From assembly GCF_047229345.1 (NCBI RefSeq), contig NZ_JBFTER010000035.1, forward strand, positions 1 through 41,313: a DNA stretch of 41,313 nucleotides, written 5' to 3'. The DNA comes from Cellulomonas_A sp047229345 (GTDB lineage Bacteria > Actinomycetota > Actinomycetes > Actinomycetales > Cellulomonadaceae). Of the stretch, positions 32,236-40,011 are shown one piece after another. A program made the translations under genes and the position numbers. Every line of letters starts with the position of its first letter. Positions within the stretch are counted from its first letter, which is position 1. The notes below the pieces were generated by a model. It did no database searches. It was not told the DNA's origin and saw nothing but the letters and a program-made list of their open reading frames with translations.

Positions 32236-33960
32236 ATGACGCACCGCCCCGCACTCGCCCCGCTCGTCGCGACCCTCGCGGCCACGGCGCTCACCCTCAC
32301 GCTCGCCACGGGCGTCGGCGGAGCCCCCACCGGGCTCCCGGCGCGCCCGCCCGCTGCCGCCGGCGTGGCTGCCGCCGCCGGCGTGGGCGCCGCTGCGGTC
32401 GAGGGAGAGGTGCACTTCACCGCCGCCGGCGACTACGGCGCCGGCCCCCAGTCCCGGGCGGTGCTCGGCCTGATCGGCAGCCTCGCACCCGACCTCAACC
32501 TCGCGCTCGGCGACCTCTCGTACGGCGCGGTCGGCGGCGAGCAGGCGTGGTGCGACCTCGTGACCCAGCACGTCGGCGCGGGCTTCCCGTTCGAGCTCCT
32601 CGCGGGGAACCACGAGTCCAACGGCGCCAACGGCCACATCAACGACTTCTCCTCGTGCCTGCCCAACCAGCTCCCCGGGCTCGTCGGGACCTACGGTCGG
32701 CAGTGGTACGTCGACGTGCCCGCGCAGGACCCGCTCGTGCGGTACGTGATGATCTCGCCGGGCCTGACGTTCCCCGAGGGCCTCGCGTCCTACACCGCCG
32801 GCTCGCCGCGGTACGCGTGGACGGCTGCGGCGATCGACGGTGCACGGGCCGAGCAGATCCCGTGGGTCGTCGTCGGGTCGCACACCCCGTGCCTGTCGAT
32901 GGGCCAGTACCCGTGCGACATGGGGCCCGACCTCCTCAACCTGCTGCTCGCCTCGGACGTCGACCTCGTGCTGCACGGGCACGAGCACCTCTACCAGCGC
33001 ACCAAGCAGCTCGGGCACGGGACCGGCTGCACGCGCCTGACTCCCGGGACCGCCGACCTCGACTGCGTGGTCGACGCCGACGCGAGCATGGTCAAGGGCG
33101 CCGGCACGGTCTTCGCGACGGTCGGCACGGGCGGCGTCGTCCAGCGCGACGTGAACCCTGCGGACGGCGAGGCGCCCTACTTCGCTGCGGCCTCCGGGCT
33201 CGCGACGTCGACGTGGGGCGTGCTCGACGTGCGCGCGACCGCCACGACGCTCACGGCCGGGTTCGTGCGGGCCGACGGCGGCACGTTCACCGACGCCTTC
33301 ACGATCGGTGGCACGCCCGACCCCGGCGGCACGCCCTTCGCGGCGGACACGTTCACGCGCACGGTCGCGTCGGGCCTCGGCAGCGCCGAGACGGGCGGCG
33401 CCTGGCGCACGAGCGGCACCGGCTACTCCGTCTCGGGCGGCGCAGCGCGTGTGCAGCTCGGTGCCGGGGCCGGGCGCGAGCTCGCGCTGCCCGTCTCCTC
33501 GGCGTCGACCGACCTCACGCTCACCGCCACGACCGACCGCGCCACGACCGGCGGCGGGCTGTACGTCTCGGTCGACGGCCGGCGGGTCCCCGCGGTCGGG
33601 GTCTACCGGGCGAAGGTGCACCTCCGCTCGACCGGCGCCGTGGCCGTGGCGCTCACGCGGACCGCCGGCTCGAGCGAGACGGTGCTCGTGCCGGCCGTCG
33701 TCGTCCCCGGGCTCGCGCACGTCCCCGGGACGCGGCTCCAGGTGCGTGTCCAGGTCACGGGCACGTCCCCGACGACCGTACGGGCCCGCGTCTGGCGTGC
33801 CGGCGACCCGGAGCCGGCGACATGGCAGGTCACGACGACCGACGCGACCGCGGGGCTGCAGGCCGCCGGGGAGATCGGCGCGAACCTGTACCTGTCGAGC
33901 TCCGCGACGGGCACCCCGCTCGTCGTGCAGCTCGACGACGTGGTCGCGCGCACGCCCTGA
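32236..33960 (+). CDS. Secreted metallophosphoesterase (purple acid phosphatase-like) with C-terminal beta domain
   Basis: A 574-aa exported protein from the ATG at 32236, 5 nt after GGAGG. A signal peptide occupies residues ~1-30 (LAPLVATLAATALTLTLATG). The metallophosphoesterase domain (about 55-365) shows FTAAGDYG, LALGDLSYG, LAGNHESN, VVGSHTPC and LVLHGHEHLYQR, the ordered metal ligands of the purple acid phosphatase/calcineurin-like fold. The C-terminal ~190 residues (DTFTRTVASGLGSAETGGAW to the end) are Thr/Gly-rich and probably a beta-sandwich seen in secreted actinobacterial enzymes. It probably releases phosphate from extracellular esters. The substrate is unknown. Confidence 0.87.
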   Translation: MTHRPALAPLVATLAATALTLTLATGVGGAPTGLPARPPAAAGVAAAAGVGAAAVEGEVHFTAAGDYGAGPQSRAVLGLIGSLAPDLNLALGDLSYGAVGGEQAWCDLVTQHVGAGFPFELLAGNHESNGANGHINDFSSCLPNQLPGLVGTYGRQWYVDVPAQDPLVRYVMISPGLTFPEGLASYTAGSPRYAWTAAAIDGARAEQIPWVVVGSHTPCLSMGQYPCDMGPDLLNLLLASDVDLVLHGHEHLYQRTKQLGHGTGCTRLTPGTADLDCVVDADASMVKGAGTVFATVGTGGVVQRDVNPADGEAPYFAAASGLATSTWGVLDVRATATTLTAGFVRADGGTFTDAFTIGGTPDPGGTPFAADTFTRTVASGLGSAETGGAWRTSGTGYSVSGGAARVQLGAGAGRELALPVSSASTDLTLTATTDRATTGGGLYVSVDGRRVPAVGVYRAKVHLRSTGAVAVALTRTAGSSETVLVPAVVVPGLAHVPGTRLQVRVQVTGTSPTTVRARVWRAGDPEPATWQVTTTDATAGLQAAGEIGANLYLSSSATGTPLVVQLDDVVARTP

Positions 33961-34010
33961 CCGGGCGGTCGACCCGCGGGAGCGGCACCGTCGCGGGCGG
34001 GTGGCCCGGT
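33960..34010. terminator. Nested hairpin between convergent genes
   Basis: ACCGGGC (33960-33966) pairs with GCCCGGT (34004-34010), and inside it CCCGCG (33973-33978) pairs with CGCGGG (33992-33997). It lies between the phosphoesterase gene and the leftward ATPase gene. Confidence 0.6.
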
Positions 34011-34044
34011 CACGCCCTGCGGGCGGCGTGCGCCCGGCCGGCGC

Positions 34045-34434
34045 TCAGGCCGCGTGCACCGTGAACCAGACCGTCTTGCCGCCCGCGTGCGACTCGACAC
34101 CCCACGACTCCGCGAGCAGCTCGACGAGCTCCATGCCGCGGCCCCCGAGGTCCTCGGGCGCCGAGCGGTGCACCACGGGGGCCGTCGGGTTCGCGTCGGT
34201 CACCCGGACGGTGACGCGGCTGTCCGCCCAGCCCACCGAGAGCACGATCCCGTGCTCGGCCGAGCCGTACTTGACGGCGTTCGTCACGACCTCGCTGGTC
34301 AGCAGCTCGACGAGGTCGACGGCGGGCTCGGGGGCCTCGTGCGCGCGCAGGACCGGCACGACCCAGTGCCGCCCGCGGTGCGGTGCGCTCGGGTCGGCCT
34401 CGAGGCGCAGCTCGGCGCGCGCGTCGGTCCTCAC
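34045..34434 (-). CDS. RsbW-like ATP-binding anti-sigma/kinase protein
   Basis: A 129-aa HATPase domain of the anti-sigma factor kinase type, the partner class of SpoIIE phosphatases. It starts at the GTG at 34434, overlapping the phosphatase stop (GTGA). The N-box is LLTSEVVTNAVKYGSAEHG and the G1 box is VRVTDANPTAP. The G2 region is EDLGGRGMELVELLAESWGV, ending KTVWFTVHAA. It likely phosphorylates an STAS-domain antagonist and/or binds a sigma factor, reversed by the upstream phosphatase. No STAS or sigma gene is present in the window. A longer open frame to 34842 is a shadow of the phosphatase gene. Confidence 0.87.
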   Translation of the reverse strand: MRTDARAELRLEADPSAPHRGRHWVVPVLRAHEAPEPAVDLVELLTSEVVTNAVKYGSAEHGIVLSVGWADSRVTVRVTDANPTAPVVHRSAPEDLGGRGMELVELLAESWGVESHAGGKTVWFTVHAA

Positions 34435-36611
34435 CGGACCGCCTCGGGCGTGCGGGTCCGCACCGGGTCGAGGCGGAGCGCCAGCACCACGACGTCGTCC
34501 TGCGGGCGGGACGGCAGCATCCGCGCCACCACCTGGTCGCACAGGTCGTCCAGGCCGCGACCGGCCAGCTCCTCGAGCGTCGCGCGCAGCCGGGCCAGGC
34601 CCTCGCTGATGCCCTCGTCGCGGCGCTCGACGAGCCCGTCCGTGAACAGGACGAGCGTGGCACCCGGCCGCAGCGTGAGCGTGGCCTCCGACCGGGCGGC
34701 GTCCGGGTCGACGCCCAGCAGGAGGTCGGGCCGGACCCCCACGACGTCCTCGACGCTCCCGTCGGGCTGGATGAGCACGGGGGAGGGGTGGCCCGCGTTC
34801 GACCACCGGACCGTCGCCTCGCCGCGCCCGGCCTGCTCGCACGAGTGCTCGAGCCGGGCGACGAAGGCCGTGGCCATCGTGGGCGTGCGCAGCGTGTGCA
34901 TCGTCTGGTCGACGACGCCGAGCAGCTCGGCGGGCCCGGCGCCGGTCGCGACCGCGATGCCGCGCAGGGCCGCCCGGAGCTGGCCCATCGTCGCGGCGGC
35001 GGCGCTGTCGTGCCCGAGCACGTCGCCGATCACGACGACCGTGTCGCCGCTGCGCTGCGGGAAGGCGTCGTACCAGTCGCCGCCGACCTCCGCCGCCTCG
35101 GCCGCAGGGACGTAGCGGGCCGCGATCTGGACGTGCTCGGGGCCGGCGGGCTCCGCGAGCAGCGACCGCTGGAGCTCTTCCGCGAGGTGCCGCTGCTGGC
35201 GGTACAGGCGGGCGTTGTCGAGCGCGAGTCCCGCCCGGCCCGCGAGGTCCTGCGCGGCGCGCAGCTCCTGACGCGTCATCGGCCCGCGGGCGGGGCTGTT
35301 GTAGAGGGTGACGAGCGCGAGCGTGCGGCCGCGCCCGCGCAGCGGCAGCACGGCACCGCTGCCCGGGGCGAGCCGCGTGACCAGCTCGCGCGCCTCACCC
35401 GGCTCCAGGACCGACCGTGCCGCCTGCGTCGCATCGCTGCGCACCTCGACGACCTGCGCGGTGCGCAGCGCGCGCTCGACGTACGACTCGTCCCGGAGCG
35501 ACTCGAGACGGCAGCCCGCGTACCGGGAGACGAGAGGGAGCAGGCGCGCGTCACGGTGCGCGAAGCCGACGTCGCGCATCACGGGCGGCGTGGCGGGGTC
35601 GTCGGCGTGGTCGACGACGGTGACGATGCACCAGTCCGCGAGCGTCGGCACCAGCAGCGGGGCGAGGCGCGAGACCGACTGCTCGACGTCGAGGGTCTCG
35701 GTGAGCCGGTCGGTGACCTGGGCCTTGAGCCGCTCGAGCCGCGCGGCGTGCTCGGCCGCGCGCTGGGCGCGGTGCCGCTCGGTGACGTCCTGCAGGTAGA
35801 CCGCGAGGCCGTCGGGCCCGGGCCAGGCACGCACCTCGAAGATCGCGTCGAGCGGCGCGGGGTGGTGCGCCTCGAACCCGACCGTCTCGCCCGTGTGCGC
35901 CGCACGCAGGTAGCCCGTCTCGAACTCGGTCCCGCGCGTCTCCGGGAACACCTCCCACAGGACGCCGCCCAGGAGCTCCTCGCGCGGCCGGCGCAGCAGC
36001 TGCTCGGCCTCGCTGTTGACGTAGGTGAAGCGCCACTCCGCGTCGACCGAGAAGAACGCCGTCGGCATCGCCTCGAGCAGGCGTGCCGTGCGCGCCTCAC
36101 CCTGCTGGCGTGCCGTCGCGTCGAAGGCCGCACCCACGGCGCGCGCCGGGCGGCCGTCACGGTCCAGCACGAGCCTCCCGCGCGCGAGCACCCAGCGCGC
36201 GTCGGCGTGCGGGACCAGGACGCGGAACTCGATCTCGAGGTAGCCCTCGGACTCCACGGCGAGCTCGAACGCGCGCGCGACCCGGGGCCGGTCGTGCGGG
36301 TGCAGCCGTTGACCGACCGCCCCGATCGTCCCGTCGAACTCGTCCGACCCGAAGCCGAACACGGCCATGAGCTGCTCGTCGAGCGCGAGCTCGCCGGTCA
36401 CGAGGTCCCAGGCGTACGTGCCGATCTGGGCCGACTCGACACCGGCACGACCGAGCGCGGACACGAGCGACGGGTCGGTGGGGGTGGTGGGTGCGGGCTC
36501 GCCGGCGCGGGAGAGCGGGGACGGCACCGCCGGGCTCGTCCGCCCGGTCGGCGCCGCGGGGGTCGGGGCGCTCGGCTCGGACGGCTCCAGGTCGGACCTG
36601 CTGCCGGGCAC
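34431..36611 (-). CDS. PAS-PAS-GAF-SpoIIE family PP2C-type Ser phosphatase
   Basis: A 726-aa cytosolic sensor phosphatase. I chose the GTG at 36611, 4 nt after GGAGGGGAGGG; a GTG at 36698 with AGGGG upstream would add 29 Arg-rich residues and cannot be excluded given the promoter position. A disordered Pro/Thr-rich N-terminus precedes PAS1 (about 51-165, GTYAWDLVTGELALDEQLMA) and PAS2 (about 175-290, FSVDAEWRFTYVNSEAEQLL, YLQDVTERHRA). A GAF domain (about 305-480) and the PP2C domain (about 500-720) follow, the latter with GGDWYDAF, GDVLGHD, WSNAGHPSP, FTDGLVE and QDDVVVLAL. It is coupled to the RsbW-like gene and faces the same way as the Ser/Thr kinase genes upstream. Confidence 0.9.
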   Translation of the reverse strand: MPGSRSDLEPSEPSAPTPAAPTGRTSPAVPSPLSRAGEPAPTTPTDPSLVSALGRAGVESAQIGTYAWDLVTGELALDEQLMAVFGFGSDEFDGTIGAVGQRLHPHDRPRVARAFELAVESEGYLEIEFRVLVPHADARWVLARGRLVLDRDGRPARAVGAAFDATARQQGEARTARLLEAMPTAFFSVDAEWRFTYVNSEAEQLLRRPREELLGGVLWEVFPETRGTEFETGYLRAAHTGETVGFEAHHPAPLDAIFEVRAWPGPDGLAVYLQDVTERHRAQRAAEHAARLERLKAQVTDRLTETLDVEQSVSRLAPLLVPTLADWCIVTVVDHADDPATPPVMRDVGFAHRDARLLPLVSRYAGCRLESLRDESYVERALRTAQVVEVRSDATQAARSVLEPGEARELVTRLAPGSGAVLPLRGRGRTLALVTLYNSPARGPMTRQELRAAQDLAGRAGLALDNARLYRQQRHLAEELQRSLLAEPAGPEHVQIAARYVPAAEAAEVGGDWYDAFPQRSGDTVVVIGDVLGHDSAAAATMGQLRAALRGIAVATGAGPAELLGVVDQTMHTLRTPTMATAFVARLEHSCEQAGRGEATVRWSNAGHPSPVLIQPDGSVEDVVGVRPDLLLGVDPDAARSEATLTLRPGATLVLFTDGLVERRDEGISEGLARLRATLEELAGRGLDDLCDQVVARMLPSRPQDDVVVLALRLDPVRTRTPEAVR

Positions 36612-36712
36612 GGACCCTCCCCTCCGGGTTCGACCCGAGCGATCCCGGGCGACGGACGTCGGACGCGTCGCGGGCGCCCGGAGGGCGGTGACGTGCACCG
36701 CGCCCCTCAGGC

Positions 36713-36741
36713 ACTATCGGTCGGCGGGGCCCCCGGATCAA
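36713..36741 (-). promoter_or_regulatory. Probable promoter of the SpoIIE phosphatase/ATPase operon
   Basis: On the minus strand TTGATC (36741 to 36736) and GATAGT (36718 to 36713) are separated by exactly 17 bp. Transcription would begin near 36706, giving a leader of about 95 nt to the GTG at 36611, or about 8 nt to the GTG at 36698. Confidence 0.55.
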
Positions 36742-36751
36742 GGGAAGACGG

Positions 36752-36767
36752 TGAGGCGCTCGCCTCA
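36752..36767 (-). terminator. Short inverted repeat at the end of the lipoprotein gene
   Basis: TGAGGCG-CT-CGCCTCA overlaps the lipoprotein stop codon (36767-36765). The loop is very tight and there is no T-tract, so termination is uncertain. Confidence 0.35.
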
Positions 36768-37271
36768 GTCGTCGTCGTCCTTCTTGCCCTTGCCCTTGGG
36801 GCCCTTCCCGGGTCCGGGTGCCTCGTCCTGCGCCGCGCGCGCCGCAGCCTCCCGCGCGGCCGCTTCCTCTGCTGCGGCCTGCTCGGCGGCTGCCTGTTCC
36901 GCTGCGGCCTGCTCTGCGGCGGCCTGCTCTGCGGCGGCCTGCTCCGCAGCAGCCTGCGCCGCCGCCTGGGCCGCCAGCGCTGCGGAGACCTCCTGGTCCG
37001 TGCGGTCGAGCGCGTCGTCGATCTGGCGGTAGCGCGCGGTCGACACCTCGCCTGCGTCGACGGCCGCCTCGAGCTCGCTGCGCACCTGGGCCAACGCGGC
37101 CTGTGCGGCGCCGTGGCGGCCCGCGGCGGCCTCCTCCGACACCGTGAGCACCGACTGCTGGAGCGCCGCCGCACGCTCGGCGTCGAGCTCCGCGCCCTGG
37201 CCGCAGCCCGCGAGCACCACGACGAGGGCGAGCGCCGGGGCCAGCAGGGCGCGGGCCCGTCCTGCGCTCAT
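36765..37271 (-). CDS. Lipoprotein with Ala/Glu/Gln repeats and a Lys-then-Asp tail
   Basis: A 168-aa lipoprotein. The signal peptide ALLAPALALVVVLAGCGQG has the lipobox LAGC, so the mature protein would be lipid-anchored outside the membrane. A helical region (about 28-100) is followed by five consecutive AAAEQ units plus AAAEE and AAARE, a likely single long alpha helix. It ends in a Gly/Pro/Lys stretch and four Asp (KGKKDDDD). The start overlaps the kinase gene stop (ATGA), so it is probably made in step with the kinase. No known domain; a sensory or scaffolding role with the kinase is conjecture. Confidence 0.78.
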   Translation of the reverse strand: MSAGRARALLAPALALVVVLAGCGQGAELDAERAAALQQSVLTVSEEAAAGRHGAAQAALAQVRSELEAAVDAGEVSTARYRQIDDALDRTDQEVSAALAAQAAAQAAAEQAAAEQAAAEQAAAEQAAAEQAAAEEAAAREAAARAAQDEAPGPGKGPKGKGKKDDDD

Positions 37272-38788
37272 GGCTGCACGCTCCGCTGCAGGTCGTCGAG
37301 CGCGTCGCCGAGGCTGCCCTCGACGACCGGGTACGACGGCGGCACCGGCGGGGTGCCGCTGGACGACTGGAGGGCGAGGACCGTCGCGCCTCCCGCGCAC
37401 AGCAGCAGCGCCACCGCCGCGAGGCGGGTGCCGCGGCGCGCGCGCCGGTCGGCCTCGCGGCCCGGAGCGGGTGTCTCGTCGAGGACGGGGGCGGGGCGTC
37501 CGGCCCCCGTCGCGGGCGGCGCGGGCGAGGTCGACGGGACCCGGGTCGAGCCGTGCGTGGGCCCGGCGACGGCGTCCCCGCCCGGCTGCGTGAGGACCGG
37601 CTCGGGGGGGACGGGTACGCCGCGCCCCGGTGCGACGGGCAGCACGGCCGTCGTGCCCGGGTCGGCGGGACGCGACGCGGGCTCGACCCGCGGTGCCGCG
37701 CTCGCAGGGGCGGCGGTCCGCGAGCCCTCGGCGGGCGAGGGCACGACCGGTGCGGCGGCGGTGGGCGAGGGCGCGACGGGTGCGGCGGCGGTCGGCGAGG
37801 GCACGGTCCGTGAGGGCGCCGTCGCCGAGCCCGCGGTGGGCGAGGGCACGACCGGCGTGGCCACGGTCGGCGCGGGCGTGGCCCCCGTGCCCGCGGGCTG
37901 CTCGGCCAGCACGGCGAGGCGCACGGCGACCTCGGCCGCGGTGGGGCGGTCGCGCGGGTCGCGGGCCGTCATCTCGCCGAGGAGGTCGGACCACGCGGAG
38001 CCGAACCTCCCCGGGACCGCCGGCGAGCTCGTCAGGCGCGCCGCGACCGCCTCGAGCGCGGTCCCGGTGAACGCCCGTTCGCCCGTGAGGCACTCGAGGA
38101 GCACGAGCCCGAGCGAGTAGACGTCGCTCGCGGGTCCGACCCCCGAGCCCGTGGCCTGCTCGGGGCTCAGGTAGCTCGCGGTGCCCATCGTGGTCCCGGT
38201 GACCGTCAGCCGTGCGCCGTCGGACAGCCGGGCGATCCCGAAGTCCGCGAGCTTGGCCCGGAGCTCGCCCGCGCCGCCCGTGTCGTCCGCCGGGGGACGC
38301 GCGCCGCCGAGCCCGTCACCCTCGCCGACGCCGGCGAGGAGCACGTTCGCGGGCTTGATGTCGCGGTGCACCACGCCGGCCGCGTGCACGACGACGAGCG
38401 CGTCGGCGACCTGCCGCCCGAGGTGCGCGACGTGCGCCGGCGGCAGCGCTCCGGCGAGGAGCCGCTCCGCGAGCGTGCGACCCGGCACGAGCTCCATGAC
38501 GAGGTAGGTCTGCCGCAACGGACCGCCCGCGGGCACGCTCCCGGCGTCGTGCAGGGTGACGAGACCGGGGTGGTTGAGCCGGGCGAGGACCCGCATCTCG
38601 GCCTGGTGCCGCTGCAGCTCGTCGGCGCCCTCCGCGACGGGCGGGAAGAGCTTGACCGCGACGTCGCGCCCGAGGACGAGGTCGTGCGCGCGGTGGACCG
38701 TCGCCATCCCGCCCTGCCCCAGGACGTCGTCGAGCCGGTAGCGGTCGGCGAGGACGGTGCGGGTGCCGAGGTCGGGTGCTGCTCCCAC
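37268..38788 (-). CDS. Membrane Ser/Thr protein kinase, PknB-type catalytic domain
   Basis: A 506-aa Hanks-type kinase from a GTG preceded by AGGAGGAGGAG. The catalytic domain (about residues 16-285) has LGQGGMATVHRAHD, VAVKLF (Lys46), VVHRDIKPANVLL, LADFGIARL, GTASYLSPEQATG and SDVYSLGLVLLECLTG. A long Pro/Thr/Ala-rich juxtamembrane region (about 300-455) contains repeated TAAAPV(A/V)PSP units. One helix (LAAVALLLCAGGATVLALQS) is followed by a short extracellular tail of about 35 residues with no PASTA domains, so ligand sensing by PASTA is ruled out for this kinase. It is coupled to the lipoprotein gene. Confidence 0.92.
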   Translation of the reverse strand: MGAAPDLGTRTVLADRYRLDDVLGQGGMATVHRAHDLVLGRDVAVKLFPPVAEGADELQRHQAEMRVLARLNHPGLVTLHDAGSVPAGGPLRQTYLVMELVPGRTLAERLLAGALPPAHVAHLGRQVADALVVVHAAGVVHRDIKPANVLLAGVGEGDGLGGARPPADDTGGAGELRAKLADFGIARLSDGARLTVTGTTMGTASYLSPEQATGSGVGPASDVYSLGLVLLECLTGERAFTGTALEAVAARLTSSPAVPGRFGSAWSDLLGEMTARDPRDRPTAAEVAVRLAVLAEQPAGTGATPAPTVATPVVPSPTAGSATAPSRTVPSPTAAAPVAPSPTAAAPVVPSPAEGSRTAAPASAAPRVEPASRPADPGTTAVLPVAPGRGVPVPPEPVLTQPGGDAVAGPTHGSTRVPSTSPAPPATGAGRPAPVLDETPAPGREADRRARRGTRLAAVALLLCAGGATVLALQSSSGTPPVPPSYPVVEGSLGDALDDLQRSVQP

Positions 38789-38857
38789 GGTGCTCCTCCT
38801 CCTGCGCTCGGGCGACCGACTCCAGCGCGCCCCCGTGCGAGTCGTGCCTCGAACGTA

Positions 38858-38892
38858 GGCGGGGCCGACGTGGTCCGCACGTCGGCCCCGCC
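38858..38892 (-). terminator. Terminator of the ArsR/SRPBCC operon
   Basis: GGCGGGGCCGACGTG (38858-38872) and CACGTCGGCCCCGCC (38878-38892) form a perfect 15-bp stem with a GTCCG loop, 20 bp beyond the SRPBCC stop and before the kinase gene. Confidence 0.85.
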
Positions 38893-38912
38893 CGCGGGCA
38901 CGCCCGCCGGGC

Positions 38913-39524
38913 TCAGGACGGCGCGACCGTGTACTGCGCCTCCGCCGCCGCGCGGCCGCCCGCGACGTCGTCGGGCGTCGCGGTGCCGGACCCGTCGACC
39001 GCCTCGGCCCACGCGTCGATCGAGCCGCGGTTGAACTCGATCATCTCGGGCGACCCGGCGAACGCGAGCGGGTCGCCCGAGGCCTCGCCGCGCAGGCCCC
39101 GGCCGAGCTGGAGGAGGGCCCCGTCCCAGCCGGGGCCCACGAACAACGCGCCGGCACCGCTGCCCGCGATCGCGAGCGGCACGGTGTGCACGAGCTCGAC
39201 GGTCGTGCGTCCCGCCGCCTCGACGAGGCTCACCGAGACGACGCTGTCCGGCATCCCGAACGTGATCTCGAGCCGGAGCGGGCGCTCGCAGCGGAGGATG
39301 TCGCCGCCCGCGTTGCCCTCGATCTGGAACGAGCCGCCGACCCGCAGGTCGCCGGTCACCGGGGAGAACCAGCGGGCGAGCCGGTCGGCGTCGGTCAGGG
39401 CGTCCCAGACGTCCTCGACGTCGGCGTCGTACGCGCGGGCGACCGTCACGGAGACGGTCTGTGCGCTGTCGTCGCGTGCGACGCCGCGGTGCAGTGCGGC
39501 GAGCTCCTGGAGCAGATCGATCAT
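38913..39524 (-). CDS. SRPBCC (AHSA1/START-like) domain protein
   Basis: A 203-aa protein of the Bet v 1/START-like superfamily, which binds hydrophobic ligands in a helix-grip fold. Features are VTVARAYDADVEDVWDALTD, DADRLARWFSPVTGDLRVGG and SFQIEGN typical of the AHSA1 group, plus TTVELVHTVPL. A C-terminal ~60-residue helical extension follows. The ATG at 39524 overlaps the stop of the ArsR-type gene. ArsR-SRPBCC pairs are frequent in actinobacteria, where the regulator is thought to control the ligand-binding protein; the ligand is unknown. Confidence 0.88.
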   Translation of the reverse strand: MIDLLQELAALHRGVARDDSAQTVSVTVARAYDADVEDVWDALTDADRLARWFSPVTGDLRVGGSFQIEGNAGGDILRCERPLRLEITFGMPDSVVSVSLVEAAGRTTVELVHTVPLAIAGSGAGALFVGPGWDGALLQLGRGLRGEASGDPLAFAGSPEMIEFNRGSIDAWAEAVDGSGTATPDDVAGGRAAAEAQYTVAPS

Positions 39525-39877
39525 GGTGCGGTCCTCTCGGTCGACGTGCGGGCGCGCCGGTCCCGGCGTCCCCGTGCGAGCTCCGTGCCGAGCGCGTCGA
39601 GGCGCTGGTCCCAGTACTCGCGGAACGGCTGCAGCCAGCGGTCGACGTCCTGGAGCGGACGCGCCTCGACGGCGTACAGACGGCGTGCGCCCTCGGCCCG
39701 CACGCGGGCGAAGCCGTTCTCCCGGAGCACCCGCAGGTGCTGGGAGACGGCGGGCTGGCTGATGCCGAACTCGGCACGGATGACGGCCGTGACGTCGCCG
39801 GACGACCGCTCGTCCTCGAGCAGGAGCTCGAGGATCCGGCGGCGGACCGGGTCTCCCAGGACGTCGAAGGCGTGCAC
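39521..39877 (-). CDS. ArsR-family winged-helix regulator
   Basis: A 118-aa regulator starting at the GTG at 39877 with the typical opening HAFDVLGDPVRRRILELLLE. The recognition helix region is GISQPAVSQHLRVLRENGFA, then the wing ARVRAEGARRLYAVE, and a C-terminal helix (DVDRWLQPFREYWDQRLDAL). It has no Cys metal-site pair such as CxC, so it is not an evident metal sensor. No Shine-Dalgarno precedes the start, and a promoter ends just upstream, consistent with a leaderless mRNA. An upstream TTG at 39913 would add 12 residues but lies inside the -35 region. Confidence 0.87.
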   Translation of the reverse strand: MHAFDVLGDPVRRRILELLLEDERSSGDVTAVIRAEFGISQPAVSQHLRVLRENGFARVRAEGARRLYAVEARPLQDVDRWLQPFREYWDQRLDALGTELARGRRDRRARTSTERTAP

Positions 39878-39885
39878 CGGGAGAG

Positions 39886-39926
39886 CGTATAGGTAGGTGC
39901 TTATATAAGGCAACGCCTATGGCGTT
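39886..39926 (-). promoter_or_regulatory. Leaderless promoter and probable operator of the ArsR/SRPBCC operon
   Basis: On the minus strand TTGCCT (39913 to 39908) and TATACG (39891 to 39886) are 16 bp apart; transcription would begin within 1-3 nt of the GTG at 39877. The palindrome CTTATATAAG (39900-39909) sits in the spacer, and AACGCC-TAT-GGCGTT (39912-39926) overlaps the -35: likely autoregulatory sites. Confidence 0.6.
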
Positions 39927-40011
39927 CGCCGGTGCGCCGTAGGCTGCCGGGGTCCGCCCGCCCCGTGCGCCGACGGGCACCGACCGTGAACCGACGCCCA
40001 GGAGGCGCCCG

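Noticed and set aside
31677..32420. 247-aa minus-strand frame upstream of the phosphoesterase
   Set aside because: Overlaps the 77-aa gene and the phosphoesterase signal peptide; low-complexity Ala/Arg content, no ribosome binding site.
36860..36960. Non-coding satellite repeat
   Set aside because: The 15-bp periodicity encodes AAAEQ units within the lipoprotein gene.
34383..38120. 1245-aa plus-strand frame opposite the phosphatase, lipoprotein and kinase genes
   Set aside because: Antisense to genes with clear PP2C, PAS and kinase motifs; no domain of its own.
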